A DNA stretch of 64,000 nt from NCBI RefSeq assembly GCF_900626075.1, contig NZ_UYZY01000009.1, positions 43,393 through 107,392 of the forward strand, read 5' to 3'. Every line of letters starts with the position of its first letter. The first letter of the stretch is position 1. The notes under the pieces are model-generated. The model was given only the letters and a program-made list of their open reading frames with translations, did no database searches and was not told the origin of the DNA. A program made the translations under genes and the position numbers. This DNA is from Clostridium transplantifaecale. GTDB lineage: Bacteria; Bacillota; Clostridia; Lachnospirales; Lachnospiraceae. Below, piece after piece: positions 1 through 8,001 of the stretch.

Positions 1-560
1 AGATTGTCTTTACCTGCATACAGGATTTCAGTCGGGACATCCCACTTTGCCACAGGATGATTTTTAGCATATTCCAGATATTCCCACGACAGTGTCTCGC
101 CAAAATTCGTGGGAATAGTCTGTTTTTCCCGGAGCTCGTCTTCAGAAACGGAGGCCCACATCATCATATCACGGATCAGCCGTTCCATATCGAGAACCGG
201 TGAGATGAAAAGACATTTCTTAAACGGTATGTCCTGAAAGCTCATCATACTGAACCAGGCGCCGAGGCTGTTTGCCATCAGGGCCATTTCCTTCCAATGC
301 TGTCCAATATACTGCATAACGGTTTTCAGCTCGGGAACCGTATACCAGGGAAGAAAACGCTCCCCCTCTGCTTTGCGTTCCCCATGTCCGGGGAGATCAA
401 TACCAAGCATCTGCCACCCTCTGGCTTCCGCCGTAGGGGCAAACCCGGCCGCTTCCTCTTTACAGCCGTTTTTACCATGGACAAAGAGGTACACATTGTC
501 AGACGGTTTTCCGTAGAGAACGGCCGGTATTGTTTCAATTTTCATATTGATTGTTTCCAT
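1..560 (-). CDS. alpha/beta hydrolase, partial (runs off the left edge)
   Basis: Reading the minus strand from the ATG at 560-558 gives an open frame that leaves the window without a stop. The frame looks like an alpha/beta-hydrolase: an early strand and oxyanion segment (LFVHGKNG, about residues 25-32), a conserved LPGHGER turn near residue 55, a nucleophile elbow ANSLGAW with Ser where GxSxG is expected, and a late strand LYAGKD whose Asp is a candidate catalytic acid. A GGAG sequence lies 8 bases upstream of the ATG. The first elbow Gly is replaced by Ala, which some family members tolerate. The substrate cannot be told; the closest general class is small serine hydrolases or esterases. 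The catalytic His would lie beyond the window. Confidence 0.8.
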   Translation of the reverse strand, partial: METINMKIETIPAVLYGKPSDNVYLFVHGKNGCKEEAAGFAPTAEARGWQMLGIDLPGHGERKAEGERFLPWYTVPELKTVMQYIGQHWKEMALMANSLGAWFSMMSFQDIPFKKCLFISPVLDMERLIRDMMMWASVSEDELREKQTIPTNFGETLSWEYLEYAKNHPVAKWDVPTEILYAGKDN

Positions 561-978
561 AATTTAATCTCCATATTGTAAATATTTCTCTAAAGGATAC
601 TGTGCAGATAGTGTCCCGCAGGGAGTTTCCTGCGTGCCGTGCGCGGATATCCCTAGCTACATGGCGCGAAACGGTGAAAAAGACGGGACAGACACTTTTA
701 TTGTAGATGACAGGACAGGGAAAGTCAATCCGTGAGGGCGGGCAGTCATTTTACGAAGTCATTTTATGTTTCTGTGCATCGCGCAGCGTGTTACTGGGGA
801 TGGAGTAGACAGGAACCATGATAAAGCGGCTGCAAAAGATTCCATTGCTTTTTCTGTTGCGGTTCCTGTATACTTTAAAAGGGTCTTTGACTGAGCCGGT
901 AATACGGACCCAGCCGTCTGTGCAGGCGGTGGGAATCCTCAGACACAGAAACAATAAAAAACGACAGGAGAGGCTTGA
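561..978. other. intergenic region between divergent genes
   Basis: This 418-bp stretch separates the divergent hydrolase and XRE genes. It contains a small hairpin near 621-640 (CGCAGG/CCTGCG), a direct repeat AGTCATTTTA at 744-753 and 757-766, and a plausible forward promoter at 845-874. The open frames that cross it have no ribosome site and no family resemblance. I see no RNA gene here. Confidence 0.5.
845..874 (+). promoter_or_regulatory. putative promoter of the XRE regulator gene
   Basis: TTGCTT (845-850) and TATACT (869-874) are separated by 18 bp, about 100 bp upstream of the XRE start codon. The -35 box is weak, so this is a tentative sigma-A promoter. Confidence 0.35.
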
Positions 979-1599
979 ATGGAATTTAATGAAAAGCTGC
1001 AACAGCTCAGAAAACAACACAATCTTACACAGGAACAGCTTGCGGAGCAGCTCTATGTATCCAGGACGGCCGTATCCAAATGGGAAAGCGGCAAGGGCTA
1101 TCCTAATATCGACTCGCTAAAATGTATTTCCAAATTCTTTTCAGTGTCCATAGACGAGCTGTTGTCAGGTGACGAACTGATTACTTTAGCGGAATGCGAA
1201 AACCGTTCCAATATGAAAAAGATTTACGGCCTCATCGGAGGAATCATTGATATAATGGCAGCGGCGTTTATTTTTCTGCCCCTGTACGGAAGATTGGAGG
1301 ATGGTCATATTTATTTCGTCAGTCTTCTTTCCTTTACGGATACGGCAGAGATAAACCAGATGATTTATTGGGCGGTTTTTATACTCATGATCGCATTGGG
1401 AATTGTAAAACTTATCTTGATCCGCCTGGACAAAGAACCGTGGTGCGGCATCACCGCCAAATGTTCAATTGCATGGGGAGCGGCGGCGATTTGCGCTTTT
1501 GCCGCGGCGAGGGAACCATATGTGACAGTGCTGCTGTTTTTATTTTTCTCCGTAAAAATATTTATCCTGTTGAAACAAATTCAGGCAAAACAGTCTTAA
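979..1599 (+). CDS. XRE-family regulator with C-terminal membrane segments
   Basis: This is a 206-residue protein. Residues 1-66 form a classical Cro/CI helix-turn-helix (LTQEQLAEQLYVSRTAVSKW, followed by a GKGYPNIDSL wing), so it should bind an operator DNA site. The rest holds about four hydrophobic segments (near residues 82-100, 115-145, 160-180 and 182-200), which suggests a membrane-anchored regulator. AGGAG lies 8-9 bases before the ATG. It is followed at once by a strong terminator, so it is probably monocistronic. This architecture is common in Firmicutes; targets and signal are unknown, although the neighbouring PAP2 gene could be one. Confidence 0.85.
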   Translation: MEFNEKLQQLRKQHNLTQEQLAEQLYVSRTAVSKWESGKGYPNIDSLKCISKFFSVSIDELLSGDELITLAECENRSNMKKIYGLIGGIIDIMAAAFIFLPLYGRLEDGHIYFVSLLSFTDTAEINQMIYWAVFILMIALGIVKLILIRLDKEPWCGITAKCSIAWGAAAICAFAAAREPYVTVLLFLFFSVKIFILLKQIQAKQS

Positions 1600-1607
1600 A
1601 TCCTTGA

Positions 1608-1646
1608 AAAAAGGCCTCCGACACGAAAGGTGTCGGGGGCCTTTTG
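1608..1646 (+). terminator. rho-independent terminator after the XRE gene
   Basis: The arms AAGGCCTCCGACAC and GTGTCGGGGGCCTT form a 14-bp stem (one wobble) around a 5-base loop and are followed by TTTT. The stem lies 9 bases after the regulator's stop codon. Confidence 0.85.
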
Positions 1647-1666
1647 CCGCTGTGACGGCAGGTTTC

Positions 1667-1695
1667 TTGCTCTTAAGGCCGCAGGGACAGATAAT
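1667..1695 (+). promoter_or_regulatory. tentative promoter of the PAP2 gene
   Basis: TTGCTC (1667-1672) and GATAAT (1690-1695) with a 17-bp spacer lie between the terminator and the PAP2 start. Both boxes are imperfect. Confidence 0.3.
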
Positions 1696-1747
1696 CAAAG
1701 GGCAGTCTGCAGAAAAATTATCACAGCAAAAGAAAGGAAGATTTACA

Positions 1748-2461
1748 ATGCAAAAGAAAACAAAAAAATCACTGCTCATCACGGGAACCCTGTTTCTGAT
1801 TTTCCTGCTTTTTACGGTTATGGTAAAGACCTTTGACGTCCAGCCGGTTGGACCCGGGCAGTCCACGGTAGGCTTTGCCTCCATAAATCAGGCGGTATTT
1901 AAGTTTTTCGGTGTCAATCTGATCTGGTACACCATCACCGACTACCTGGGCCTCGCCGCCATAGCCGTCGCCCTCGGTTTCGCTGTCTTAGGCCTGCTCC
2001 AGCTCATCAGGCGCAGAAGCATCAAAAAAGTAGACGCCCGCATTCTGTTACTCGGCGCATTTTACATCACCGTCATCGCGGTATACGTATACTTCGAAAC
2101 CAAAATTGTCAACTACAGGCCAATCCTCCTGTCTGAAAAGCTGGAAGCATCATTCCCTTCCTCCCACACCATGATCGTCATCTGTATCATGGTAACGGCA
2201 ATAATCCAGTTTCATTATTATCTGGTTAAAAAGAAAACATTGTTATGGACAGCAGATACAATCTCCGCCCTGATTATCATTGTAACAGCAGCAGGACGAC
2301 TGATATCAGGAGTTCACTGGTTCACCGACATCATAGCCGGAATCCTCCTTTCCTCCGCCCTGATTTCACTGTACTGCACTATTCTGCGGTGTACAGAAGT
2401 AAAACACGAAGAGAGAAACATGGAAACTCCGCCCCCGCTCCCGGAGATGGGGGAACAGTAA
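1748..2461 (+). CDS. phosphatase PAP2 family membrane protein
   Basis: This is a 237-residue membrane phosphatase of the PAP2 (phosphatidic acid phosphatase 2) superfamily. All three catalytic motifs are visible: KIVNYRP (K-x6-RP type, about residues 119-125), PSSHT (about 136-140), and GRLISGVHWFTD with the R, H and D of motif 3 (about 182-193). Hydrophobic segments flank the motifs, so the active site should face outward. Likely substrates are lipid phosphates such as undecaprenyl pyrophosphate or phosphatidylglycerol phosphate; the sequence does not separate these. The frame is open upstream to 1604, but that start lies inside the previous gene's terminator; the ATG at 1748 has AGGA upstream and begins a normal membrane segment. 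The C-terminus ends in a Pro-rich PPPLPEMGEQ tail. Confidence 0.85.
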   Translation: MQKKTKKSLLITGTLFLIFLLFTVMVKTFDVQPVGPGQSTVGFASINQAVFKFFGVNLIWYTITDYLGLAAIAVALGFAVLGLLQLIRRRSIKKVDARILLLGAFYITVIAVYVYFETKIVNYRPILLSEKLEASFPSSHTMIVICIMVTAIIQFHYYLVKKKTLLWTADTISALIIIVTAAGRLISGVHWFTDIIAGILLSSALISLYCTILRCTEVKHEERNMETPPPLPEMGEQ

Positions 2462-2498
2462 CCCTGGCGTCATCCTCCATCTTCTGATTTTTTTCTCA

Positions 2499-2527
2499 TT
2501 GACACCTGCCCCCTCCCTCCTTATAAT
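2499..2527 (+). promoter_or_regulatory. consensus sigma-A promoter of the hydroxyacid dehydrogenase operon
   Basis: A perfect TTGACA (2499-2504) and TATAAT (2522-2527) are separated by 17 bp, about 70 bp before the start codon of the first gene. Confidence 0.88.
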
Positions 2528-2599
2528 AATGGAGAAATACGGTTCAAGATATTTCTTCCCCAGGAGACACCTTAAACCACGTGAACGAGGAGAAAGACG

Positions 2600-3559
2600 A
2601 TGTCAAAAAGAAAAACGGTGATTATCGGTGCGGGCCATGTCGGTGCCCATGTGGCCAGCGCCCTGATGATGCAGGATATCTGTGAGGAGATTGTCCTGCT
2701 GGATACAGATGAGGACAAGGCCTGGGCCCATGCGGTGGATCTTCAGGATACGGCATGCTATACAGGTAAAAATACAACGGTCCGAAACGGAGGCTATGAG
2801 GAACTGCGGGACGCCGACATTTGCGTGTTGAGCTATTGCGGAGCGATATTTAAGGAAAACCGGCTGGAAGAGCTGGAGGAGGCCCTGAATATTGCGGACA
2901 GGATTATCCCGGAGATTAAATCCTCCGGCTTTCAGGGTGTGATTGTATCCATCACCAATCCCTGCGATCTGGTGGCGCTTTATTTTTCCATGCACCTTGA
3001 TCTTCCCGTAGTGGGGACGGGTACGGCGCTCGATTCGGCGCGTTTCCGTATCAGGACGGCACAGGCGCTTAACATCGCCCCGTCCGGTGTGGAGGCATTC
3101 TGCGTGGGAGAACACGGCGACAGCCAGGTTCCGGTCTGGTCACAGGTGCGGATCGGCGGCCGTTTCCTGACAGAACTAGAGAAGGAAAGTCCGGAGCGGT
3201 ACGGAAGCCTCGATAAGGCGGAGGTAGAGAAAGCCACCATCGAAGCGGGATGGAAGATTCTTGTTGGAAAGGGCAGCACGGAATACGGAATCGGAGCGGC
3301 CGCGGCAGAACTTATCCGGTCAATTCTGACGGACGGACGCCAGGCGCTCCCCTGTTCGGGTAAATACAGAAGGACTGCGGACAGCCCGGTGATCTACACC
3401 AGTATTCCGTCCGTAACAGGGGCAGGAGGAATTGTGGAACGGATTATCCCTGTATTGTCACAGGAGGAGGCGGAGCGTTTTGATGCAAGCTGCCGTCTGA
3501 TGGAGCAGTACAGGGCGGAGTATCTGGATGTCAGAAAACAGTCGGAGGACAGAAAATGA
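2600..3559 (+). CDS. L-lactate dehydrogenase family enzyme (L-2-hydroxyacid dehydrogenase)
   Basis: This is a 319-residue NAD-dependent dehydrogenase of the LDH/MDH family, interconverting a 2-oxo acid and an L-2-hydroxy acid. The Rossmann glycines GAGHVG are at residues 10-15, followed by LLDTDED, whose Asp favours NAD. TNPCDL (about 121-126), GTALDSARFR (about 137-146) and the signature GEHGDSQ with the catalytic His (about 170-176) are all present. The active-site loop that fixes substrate size is short and atypical (CGAIFKENRLEE) and lacks the Gln-Lys-Pro-Gly sequence typical of lactate dehydrogenases, so the substrate may be a larger 2-oxo acid such as 2-oxoisocaproate. It overlaps the next gene by ATGA, so the two are co-translated. 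A strong AGGAG ribosome site precedes the ATG. Confidence 0.85.
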   Translation: MSKRKTVIIGAGHVGAHVASALMMQDICEEIVLLDTDEDKAWAHAVDLQDTACYTGKNTTVRNGGYEELRDADICVLSYCGAIFKENRLEELEEALNIADRIIPEIKSSGFQGVIVSITNPCDLVALYFSMHLDLPVVGTGTALDSARFRIRTAQALNIAPSGVEAFCVGEHGDSQVPVWSQVRIGGRFLTELEKESPERYGSLDKAEVEKATIEAGWKILVGKGSTEYGIGAAAAELIRSILTDGRQALPCSGKYRRTADSPVIYTSIPSVTGAGGIVERIIPVLSQEEAERFDASCRLMEQYRAEYLDVRKQSEDRK

Positions 3560-4656
3560 AAGCAGTGACAAAACTTTTTGCGGGTTATACAATCGGTGAC
3601 GACGCCTATTACCAGGTGGACCGTTTCTGTTCTCCCTATGGCAAACGCGTGCTTTTAATAGGAGGAGAGACTGGCATGATGAAGGGCCGCCCTTTTCTGG
3701 ACGGCGCTCTGACACTGACAAAGAGCAGGCTGGAAATCGTGGATACCGTTATCTATGGAAAAGAATGTACCTATGAGAGAATCAGGGAACTCAGCAGCCT
3801 CTATCAGGACCAGAAAATAGACATGGTATTCGGCATGGGCGGCGGAAAGGCAATGGATACGGCGAAGGGCACGGCCCATGAGCTGGGAGTTCCGGTATTC
3901 ACATTTCCGACGATACCATCCAACTGTGCCTCGATGGCGGCGCTGTCTGTCGTATACCGGCAGGACGGCGGATTTGACAGCTTCTATTTCTTTGAACGTC
4001 CCGCCGTTCATTGCTTTATCAATACTGATATCATGATTCATGCGCCGAAAAAATATTTTCGTGCGGGCATGGGCGACACCATTGCAAAATACTTTGAGTG
4101 CCATTTCTCAGCCAGAGGGGATGAACTGGACTATCACTCGGCTCTGGGACGCGAGATCAGCAATCTCTGCTATGAGCGGATTCATACATATGCGGGAAAG
4201 GCGCTTGAGGAATTTGAACAGGGGAGGGCAGGCGATGCTTTTACTCAGGCCGTGCTGGCAATTACGGTGAATACAGGGCTTGTATCCCATATGGTGGAAG
4301 ACTGCTATAACTGTGCTCTTGCCCACGCCGTATGCTATGGCCTAGATCTGGTTCCGGGAGTGGCGGAGCGCTTTCTGCACGGCGATCTGGTCGGCTACGG
4401 GCTCCTGATACAGCTTATGGTGGACGGCCGGACGGAGGAGTTTGCGGAAGTGAGGCGGCTTCTTCAAACGCTGGAAATCCCCGTGAGCCTTAAGGAGATG
4501 GACGTTCCCCTGGAGCGCGGCGCCTTACAGGATATGCTTAAAGAATCGGTCAGCGGCCCGGATATGGAGCATATTCCCTATCCTGTTACGGAAGATATGG
4601 TCTGGGAAGCTCTCTGCAAGGTGGAGAAGGTTACCGGGTACGGAGTGAAGCGCTAA
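3556..4656 (+). CDS. GldA/HcxA-like metal-dependent dehydrogenase
   Basis: This 366-residue protein belongs to the iron-containing alcohol dehydrogenase superfamily, glycerol dehydrogenase branch. The GMGGGKAMDTAK nucleotide-binding segment (about residues 93-104), a GMGDTIAKY motif with a metal-ligand Asp (about 170), and His residues in CALAHAVCYGL and RFLHGDLVGYG correspond to the metal site. Length and type fit both GldA and E. coli HcxA (YbdH), which reduces 2-oxo acids to 2-hydroxy acids. Because its start overlaps the stop of the LDH-family gene (ATGA), a 2-hydroxyacid role is at least as likely as glycerol oxidation. This functional choice is inference; the family assignment is solid. 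Confidence 0.8.
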   Translation: MKAVTKLFAGYTIGDDAYYQVDRFCSPYGKRVLLIGGETGMMKGRPFLDGALTLTKSRLEIVDTVIYGKECTYERIRELSSLYQDQKIDMVFGMGGGKAMDTAKGTAHELGVPVFTFPTIPSNCASMAALSVVYRQDGGFDSFYFFERPAVHCFINTDIMIHAPKKYFRAGMGDTIAKYFECHFSARGDELDYHSALGREISNLCYERIHTYAGKALEEFEQGRAGDAFTQAVLAITVNTGLVSHMVEDCYNCALAHAVCYGLDLVPGVAERFLHGDLVGYGLLIQLMVDGRTEEFAEVRRLLQTLEIPVSLKEMDVPLERGALQDMLKESVSGPDMEHIPYPVTEDMVWEALCKVEKVTGYGVKR

Positions 4657-4677
4657 ATGGTAAATGGATAGATGGTA

Positions 4678-4718
4678 AAAGGCGGTGAATGGCGCGGGGA
4701 GCGTTATCACCGCCTTTA
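4678..4718 (+). terminator. weak terminator-like hairpin after the dehydrogenase pair
   Basis: GGCGGTGA (4681-4688) pairs with TCACCGCC (4707-4714), followed by a short TTT. The U-tract is poor, so termination may be partial. Confidence 0.45.
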
Positions 4719-4863
4719 AACTGCGGAAAGGATACAAGGTATGCAGCGTTTATGCATGTAGGATTATATTCAAAACTTTATGCATTGTGACGTTCCCGCC
4801 GCATTTTCATCATTTGTGCTAAAAATGTATGAAAATGAACGGAAAATCAGGCAAAAAAACAAG

Positions 4864-4892
4864 TTGACAACATTTGGCAACAGTGTTATTAT
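4864..4892 (+). promoter_or_regulatory. strong sigma-A promoter of the amino-acid scavenging operon
   Basis: TTGACA (4864-4869), a 17-bp spacer and TATTAT (4887-4892) preceded by TGT (extended -10). The first start codon is about 50 bp downstream. Confidence 0.85.
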
Positions 4893-4944
4893 TATGCACA
4901 TAAAACTTATATATATTCAAAAATGAAGAGAAAAGAGAGATTTT

Positions 4945-6114
4945 ATGCTTGATGAGTGTATAAAAAAACAGTTATGGGATGCGGAAGATACAATAGCTCC
5001 CCTGGCGGAACAGGTAAGTGAGTGCATATTTAAACACCCTGAACTGGGAGACCGGGAATTCTTTTCAGCCGGATATCTGACGGAGGAAATCGCCAAACTG
5101 GGATTTAAGGTTGAATTCCCTTATATGGGCATTCCCACGGCGTTCCGCTGCGAGCTGGGAGATGAGGAAGGCCCGGCGGTCTGCTTTTTAGCAGAATATG
5201 ACGCCCTTCCCGGATACGGTCCAAACCACGACGCACCGGCCCACGCCTGCGGGCACAACTGGATTGCGGCCAGCACCTTTGCAGCCTGCGCGGCCCTGGC
5301 AAAGATAAAACCGCTTTTTAAAGGAAAAATTGTATACATAGGAACGCCTGCCGAAGAAAATACGGGCAGAAAAGTCGATATGGCGGAAAAAGGAGCTTTT
5401 GACGGAATGGCTGCTGCATTCCAGATGCACCTGGATCAGGATTTCAGCGTCGATACGGTGACACTGGCTATGACGGATTTTGTTTTTGAATTCCACGGAG
5501 TTGCGGCCCATGCGTCCAGCAATGCGCAGAACGGCATTAATGCCCTGGAGGCATGCAACCTAGCGATGGCCGGAATCAACGCAATCAGGCAGCATCTGGA
5601 ACCCGACGTGAGAGTCCATTACACGGTGATGAACGGCGGCATGGCTCCGAATATCGTTCCTGATTATGCATCCATGGCGGTTTTCGTAAGAGCGGGCCAG
5701 AAGGATTATCTGGAAGAAGTGATTGAGAAGGTCTTAAACTGCGGCAGGGGAGCGGCCCTGATGACGGGAGCTAAATTTGAGTTTAAGAGGGCGCAGAATA
5801 CATACTATGACATTAAACGCAATAAGAAACTGAACGATATTATGAAGGGACAGCTTGCGGGACTTGGCATCACGGAACTGGCGGAGGGAGACAGATACCA
5901 CTCCGGAAGCTCCGACATCGGGAATGTGTCTTATGCATGCCCCACCTGTTACTCTACGCTGGGTGTTGGCAAGATGACGAAAGCAGGCCCTCATGAGGAG
6001 GATTTCTTAAGAATCGTCGATTCTGAAGGTGCACATGAGCTTCTGCATCTGGCGGCAAAGGCCATGGCAGGAGCGGCCCTGGAAGTTTATCTGGGAGCGG
6101 ATGTGACTGAGTAA
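4945..6114 (+). CDS. M20-family amidohydrolase / aminoacylase-like metallopeptidase
   Basis: This 389-residue protein belongs to the M20D amidohydrolase group (N-acyl amino acid amidohydrolases, p-aminobenzoyl-glutamate hydrolase type). The di-metal site motifs are AEYDALPG (about residues 83-90), HACGHN (about 100-105), PAEEN with the catalytic Glu (about 136-140) and a C-terminal GPHEEDF. A dimerisation domain lies in the middle (FHGVAAHASS onward, about 184-290). These enzymes free amino acids from N-acyl or short peptide conjugates in the cytoplasm. It heads an operon with an amino-acid ABC importer and an aminotransferase, which suggests uptake and breakdown of conjugated or free amino acids. 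AGAGAG precedes the ATG. The exact substrate cannot be read from sequence. Confidence 0.85.
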   Translation: MLDECIKKQLWDAEDTIAPLAEQVSECIFKHPELGDREFFSAGYLTEEIAKLGFKVEFPYMGIPTAFRCELGDEEGPAVCFLAEYDALPGYGPNHDAPAHACGHNWIAASTFAACAALAKIKPLFKGKIVYIGTPAEENTGRKVDMAEKGAFDGMAAAFQMHLDQDFSVDTVTLAMTDFVFEFHGVAAHASSNAQNGINALEACNLAMAGINAIRQHLEPDVRVHYTVMNGGMAPNIVPDYASMAVFVRAGQKDYLEEVIEKVLNCGRGAALMTGAKFEFKRAQNTYYDIKRNKKLNDIMKGQLAGLGITELAEGDRYHSGSSDIGNVSYACPTCYSTLGVGKMTKAGPHEEDFLRIVDSEGAHELLHLAAKAMAGAALEVYLGADVTE

Positions 6115-6178
6115 GCGGATGCATCCGTGCGGAACTGGAATTGGATATAGCCCAAAAAGGGCGGAATGGAGGAGAATT

Positions 6179-7111
6179 ATGAAAAAGTTATTGGCAATTT
6201 TACTTGCGGGAACAATGGCGTTAAGCCTGACGGCGTGCGGAGGAAGCACGAAAGGCACGGAGGCAGCGGCTGCTAATGCGGCGGTAGAGACAGACGGAGG
6301 TGCGGCACAGGCAGCCGATACAAAGGCGGCCGATGAGGCTTTGGAAGGTGCGGAAGCTTCGGGAGAGCTGACCGGGCGTTTAAAGGCAATCAAGGAGGCC
6401 GGTGTTTTAAAGGTAGCGACATCCCCGGATTATCCGCCTTATGAATTTGAGGACATCACAAAAGACGGCCAGGAAAAATATGTCGGCGCCGATATGGAAC
6501 TGGCAAAATACATTGCCGATAAGCTGGGAGTGAAACTTCAGATTGAAGCCATGGCGTTTGACGCCTGCATGGCGGCCATCGGCCAGGGCCGTGTGGACCT
6601 TACCATCTGCGGCATGGTGCCGAAGGAAGAGCGGAAGACTACCATGGACTTTTCGGATGTATATTATAATGACGGCGACCAGGTAATCGTAATCCTGAAA
6701 GAGGATGCCGATAAATATAAAACACTTGCCGATTTTGCAGGACAGAGCATTGCCGCCCAGAACGGAACTCTGCAGTATGATCTGGTCACAACACAGGTTC
6801 CGGATGCAAAATGCGAGGTGGTCAGCGCCGTGACGGACGGAATCATGATGTTAAAGACGGGTAAAGTGGCAGGAATCGCCCTTGCAAGCGTAGCGGCCGA
6901 CAATTATCTTGCCAATTACCCGGATCTGGTTGAATGTGATGAGAAATTTGATTACACTTCCCTCGGCGTGGTAGCCGGCGTTGTAAAGAACGAGCCGGAA
7001 TTCCTTGCTGAGATCAACGGAATTGTCAAGGAAGTGGTGGACAGTGAAATCTACTACCAGTGGATCGACGAAGCCAGCCAGTTATCGAATGAAATTCAGG
7101 GAGTAAAGTAA
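6179..7111 (+). CDS. amino-acid ABC transporter substrate-binding lipoprotein
   Basis: This 310-residue protein begins with a lipoprotein signal peptide (KKLLAILLAGTMALSLTAC, lipobox LTAC with the modified Cys at residue 19). An Ala-rich linker follows up to about residue 65. The remainder is the family 3 solute-binding fold: LKVATSPDYPPYEFED, GADMELAKYIADKLG, and GRVDLTICGM with the usual polar amino-acid binding features. It should deliver amino acids to the permease and ATPase encoded downstream. The frame is open upstream, but the ATG at 6179 follows GGAGGAG at the right distance and begins the signal peptide. A terminator-like hairpin after the gene may raise its expression above that of the permease. 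Confidence 0.9.
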   Translation: MKKLLAILLAGTMALSLTACGGSTKGTEAAAANAAVETDGGAAQAADTKAADEALEGAEASGELTGRLKAIKEAGVLKVATSPDYPPYEFEDITKDGQEKYVGADMELAKYIADKLGVKLQIEAMAFDACMAAIGQGRVDLTICGMVPKEERKTTMDFSDVYYNDGDQVIVILKEDADKYKTLADFAGQSIAAQNGTLQYDLVTTQVPDAKCEVVSAVTDGIMMLKTGKVAGIALASVAADNYLANYPDLVECDEKFDYTSLGVVAGVVKNEPEFLAEINGIVKEVVDSEIYYQWIDEASQLSNEIQGVK

Positions 7112-7119
7112 TTCCCGGT

Positions 7120-7164
7120 TACTGTTCGCAGAACCGCGCTTTACAGCGGGGTTATGAATAGTAA
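7120..7164. repeat. short palindromic element (GTTACTGTTC type)
   Basis: The outer arms GTTACTGTTC and GAATAGTAAC enclose an inner hairpin AACCGCGCT/AGCGGGGTT. Similar arms occur at 23791-23824 and 29996-30137. It lies just after the binding-protein gene and might stabilise its mRNA 3' end. Confidence 0.5.
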
Positions 7165-7225
7165 CAATTCCCGGTAACGGTTCAGAAGGTAATGAAAAGT
7201 TACTTTCCGGAAAAGAAAATGTCTG

Positions 7226-7278
7226 CGGGAGTGGCGGAGCGTCCGGTGAGAGGCCGGAAGGTTCCGCCACCCCCTTTT
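7226..7278 (+). terminator. intra-operon terminator between binding protein and permease
   Basis: A long GC-rich stem (GGGAGTGGCGGA...CCGG / CCGG...TTCCGCCACCCCC) is followed by TTTT. Being inside the operon, it probably acts as a partial terminator that lowers permease and ATPase levels relative to the binding protein. Confidence 0.7.
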
Positions 7279-7338
7279 ACATGTTAGAAATGACCGCAGT
7301 GAAGAAATACTGCGCAGTTCAGGAAAATGGAGGATGCT

Positions 7339-8001
7339 ATGGTAGGAAATATAATGATGCTGGTACAGCGTTACAGCGGACTGTTCCTGGAAGGAATGAG
7401 TTATACACTGCTGCTGGCCCTGATTACGGTTACGATGGGTACCGTGCTTGGAACGCTGGTGGCTCTGGCGAAGATGGGAAAATTTAAGATACTCTCATTT
7501 CTGTCCACCGCCTATATTGAGATTATGAGAGGAACCCCGCTGCTGCTTCAGCTGTACCTGTTCTATTTTCTGGTGCCGCAGATCCTGCCGTGGGAACCGT
7601 CAAAGTTCACCTGTGTCTGCACCGCCCTTGTGCTAAATGCAACGGCCTATGTGTCCGAGATTATCCGCGCCGGAATCCAGGCCGTGGATCCGGGTCAGAT
7701 GGAAGCCGCCAGGAGCCTCGGTTTGAATACCTCCCAGGCTATGAAGAAGGTCATTCTTCCCCAGGCCCTTAAAAATATTCTCCCTGCCCTAGGCAACGAA
7801 TTTGTTACGGATATTAAGGAGACTTCCCTTGCGTCCACATTCTTCCTCGGCGATTTGATGACGACATTCCGCACCATTAACGGCGCTTTATATCTGACGC
7901 TGGAACCGCTTATCATCGTCGGAATTATTTACTTCCTGCTGACGTTTACGCTCAGCAAGCTGATCACGGTATTTGAGAGGAGGATGGCAAGCAATGATTA
8001 G
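7339..8001 (+). CDS. amino-acid ABC transporter permease
   Basis: This is a 220-residue inner-membrane permease of the HisMQ/GlnP type. About five transmembrane helices are visible, and the EAA loop is present (EAARSLGLNTSQAMKKVILP, about residues 117-136), which contacts the ATPase. The RGTPLLLQL segment is typical of polar amino-acid permeases. The ATG at 7339 has GGAGG five bases upstream; an in-frame ATG at 7327 is a less well placed alternative. The end overlaps the ATPase start by 8 bases, so translation is coupled. It should form a homodimer that works with the lipoprotein at 6179 and the ATPase at 7994. Confidence 0.9.
   Translation: MVGNIMMLVQRYSGLFLEGMSYTLLLALITVTMGTVLGTLVALAKMGKFKILSFLSTAYIEIMRGTPLLLQLYLFYFLVPQILPWEPSKFTCVCTALVLNATAYVSEIIRAGIQAVDPGQMEAARSLGLNTSQAMKKVILPQALKNILPALGNEFVTDIKETSLASTFFLGDLMTTFRTINGALYLTLEPLIIVGIIYFLLTFTLSKLITVFERRMASND

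Noticed and set aside
1604..1747. Longer start for the PAP2 protein
   Set aside because: The extension would begin inside the terminator of the previous gene and would put a basic stretch before the first membrane helix.
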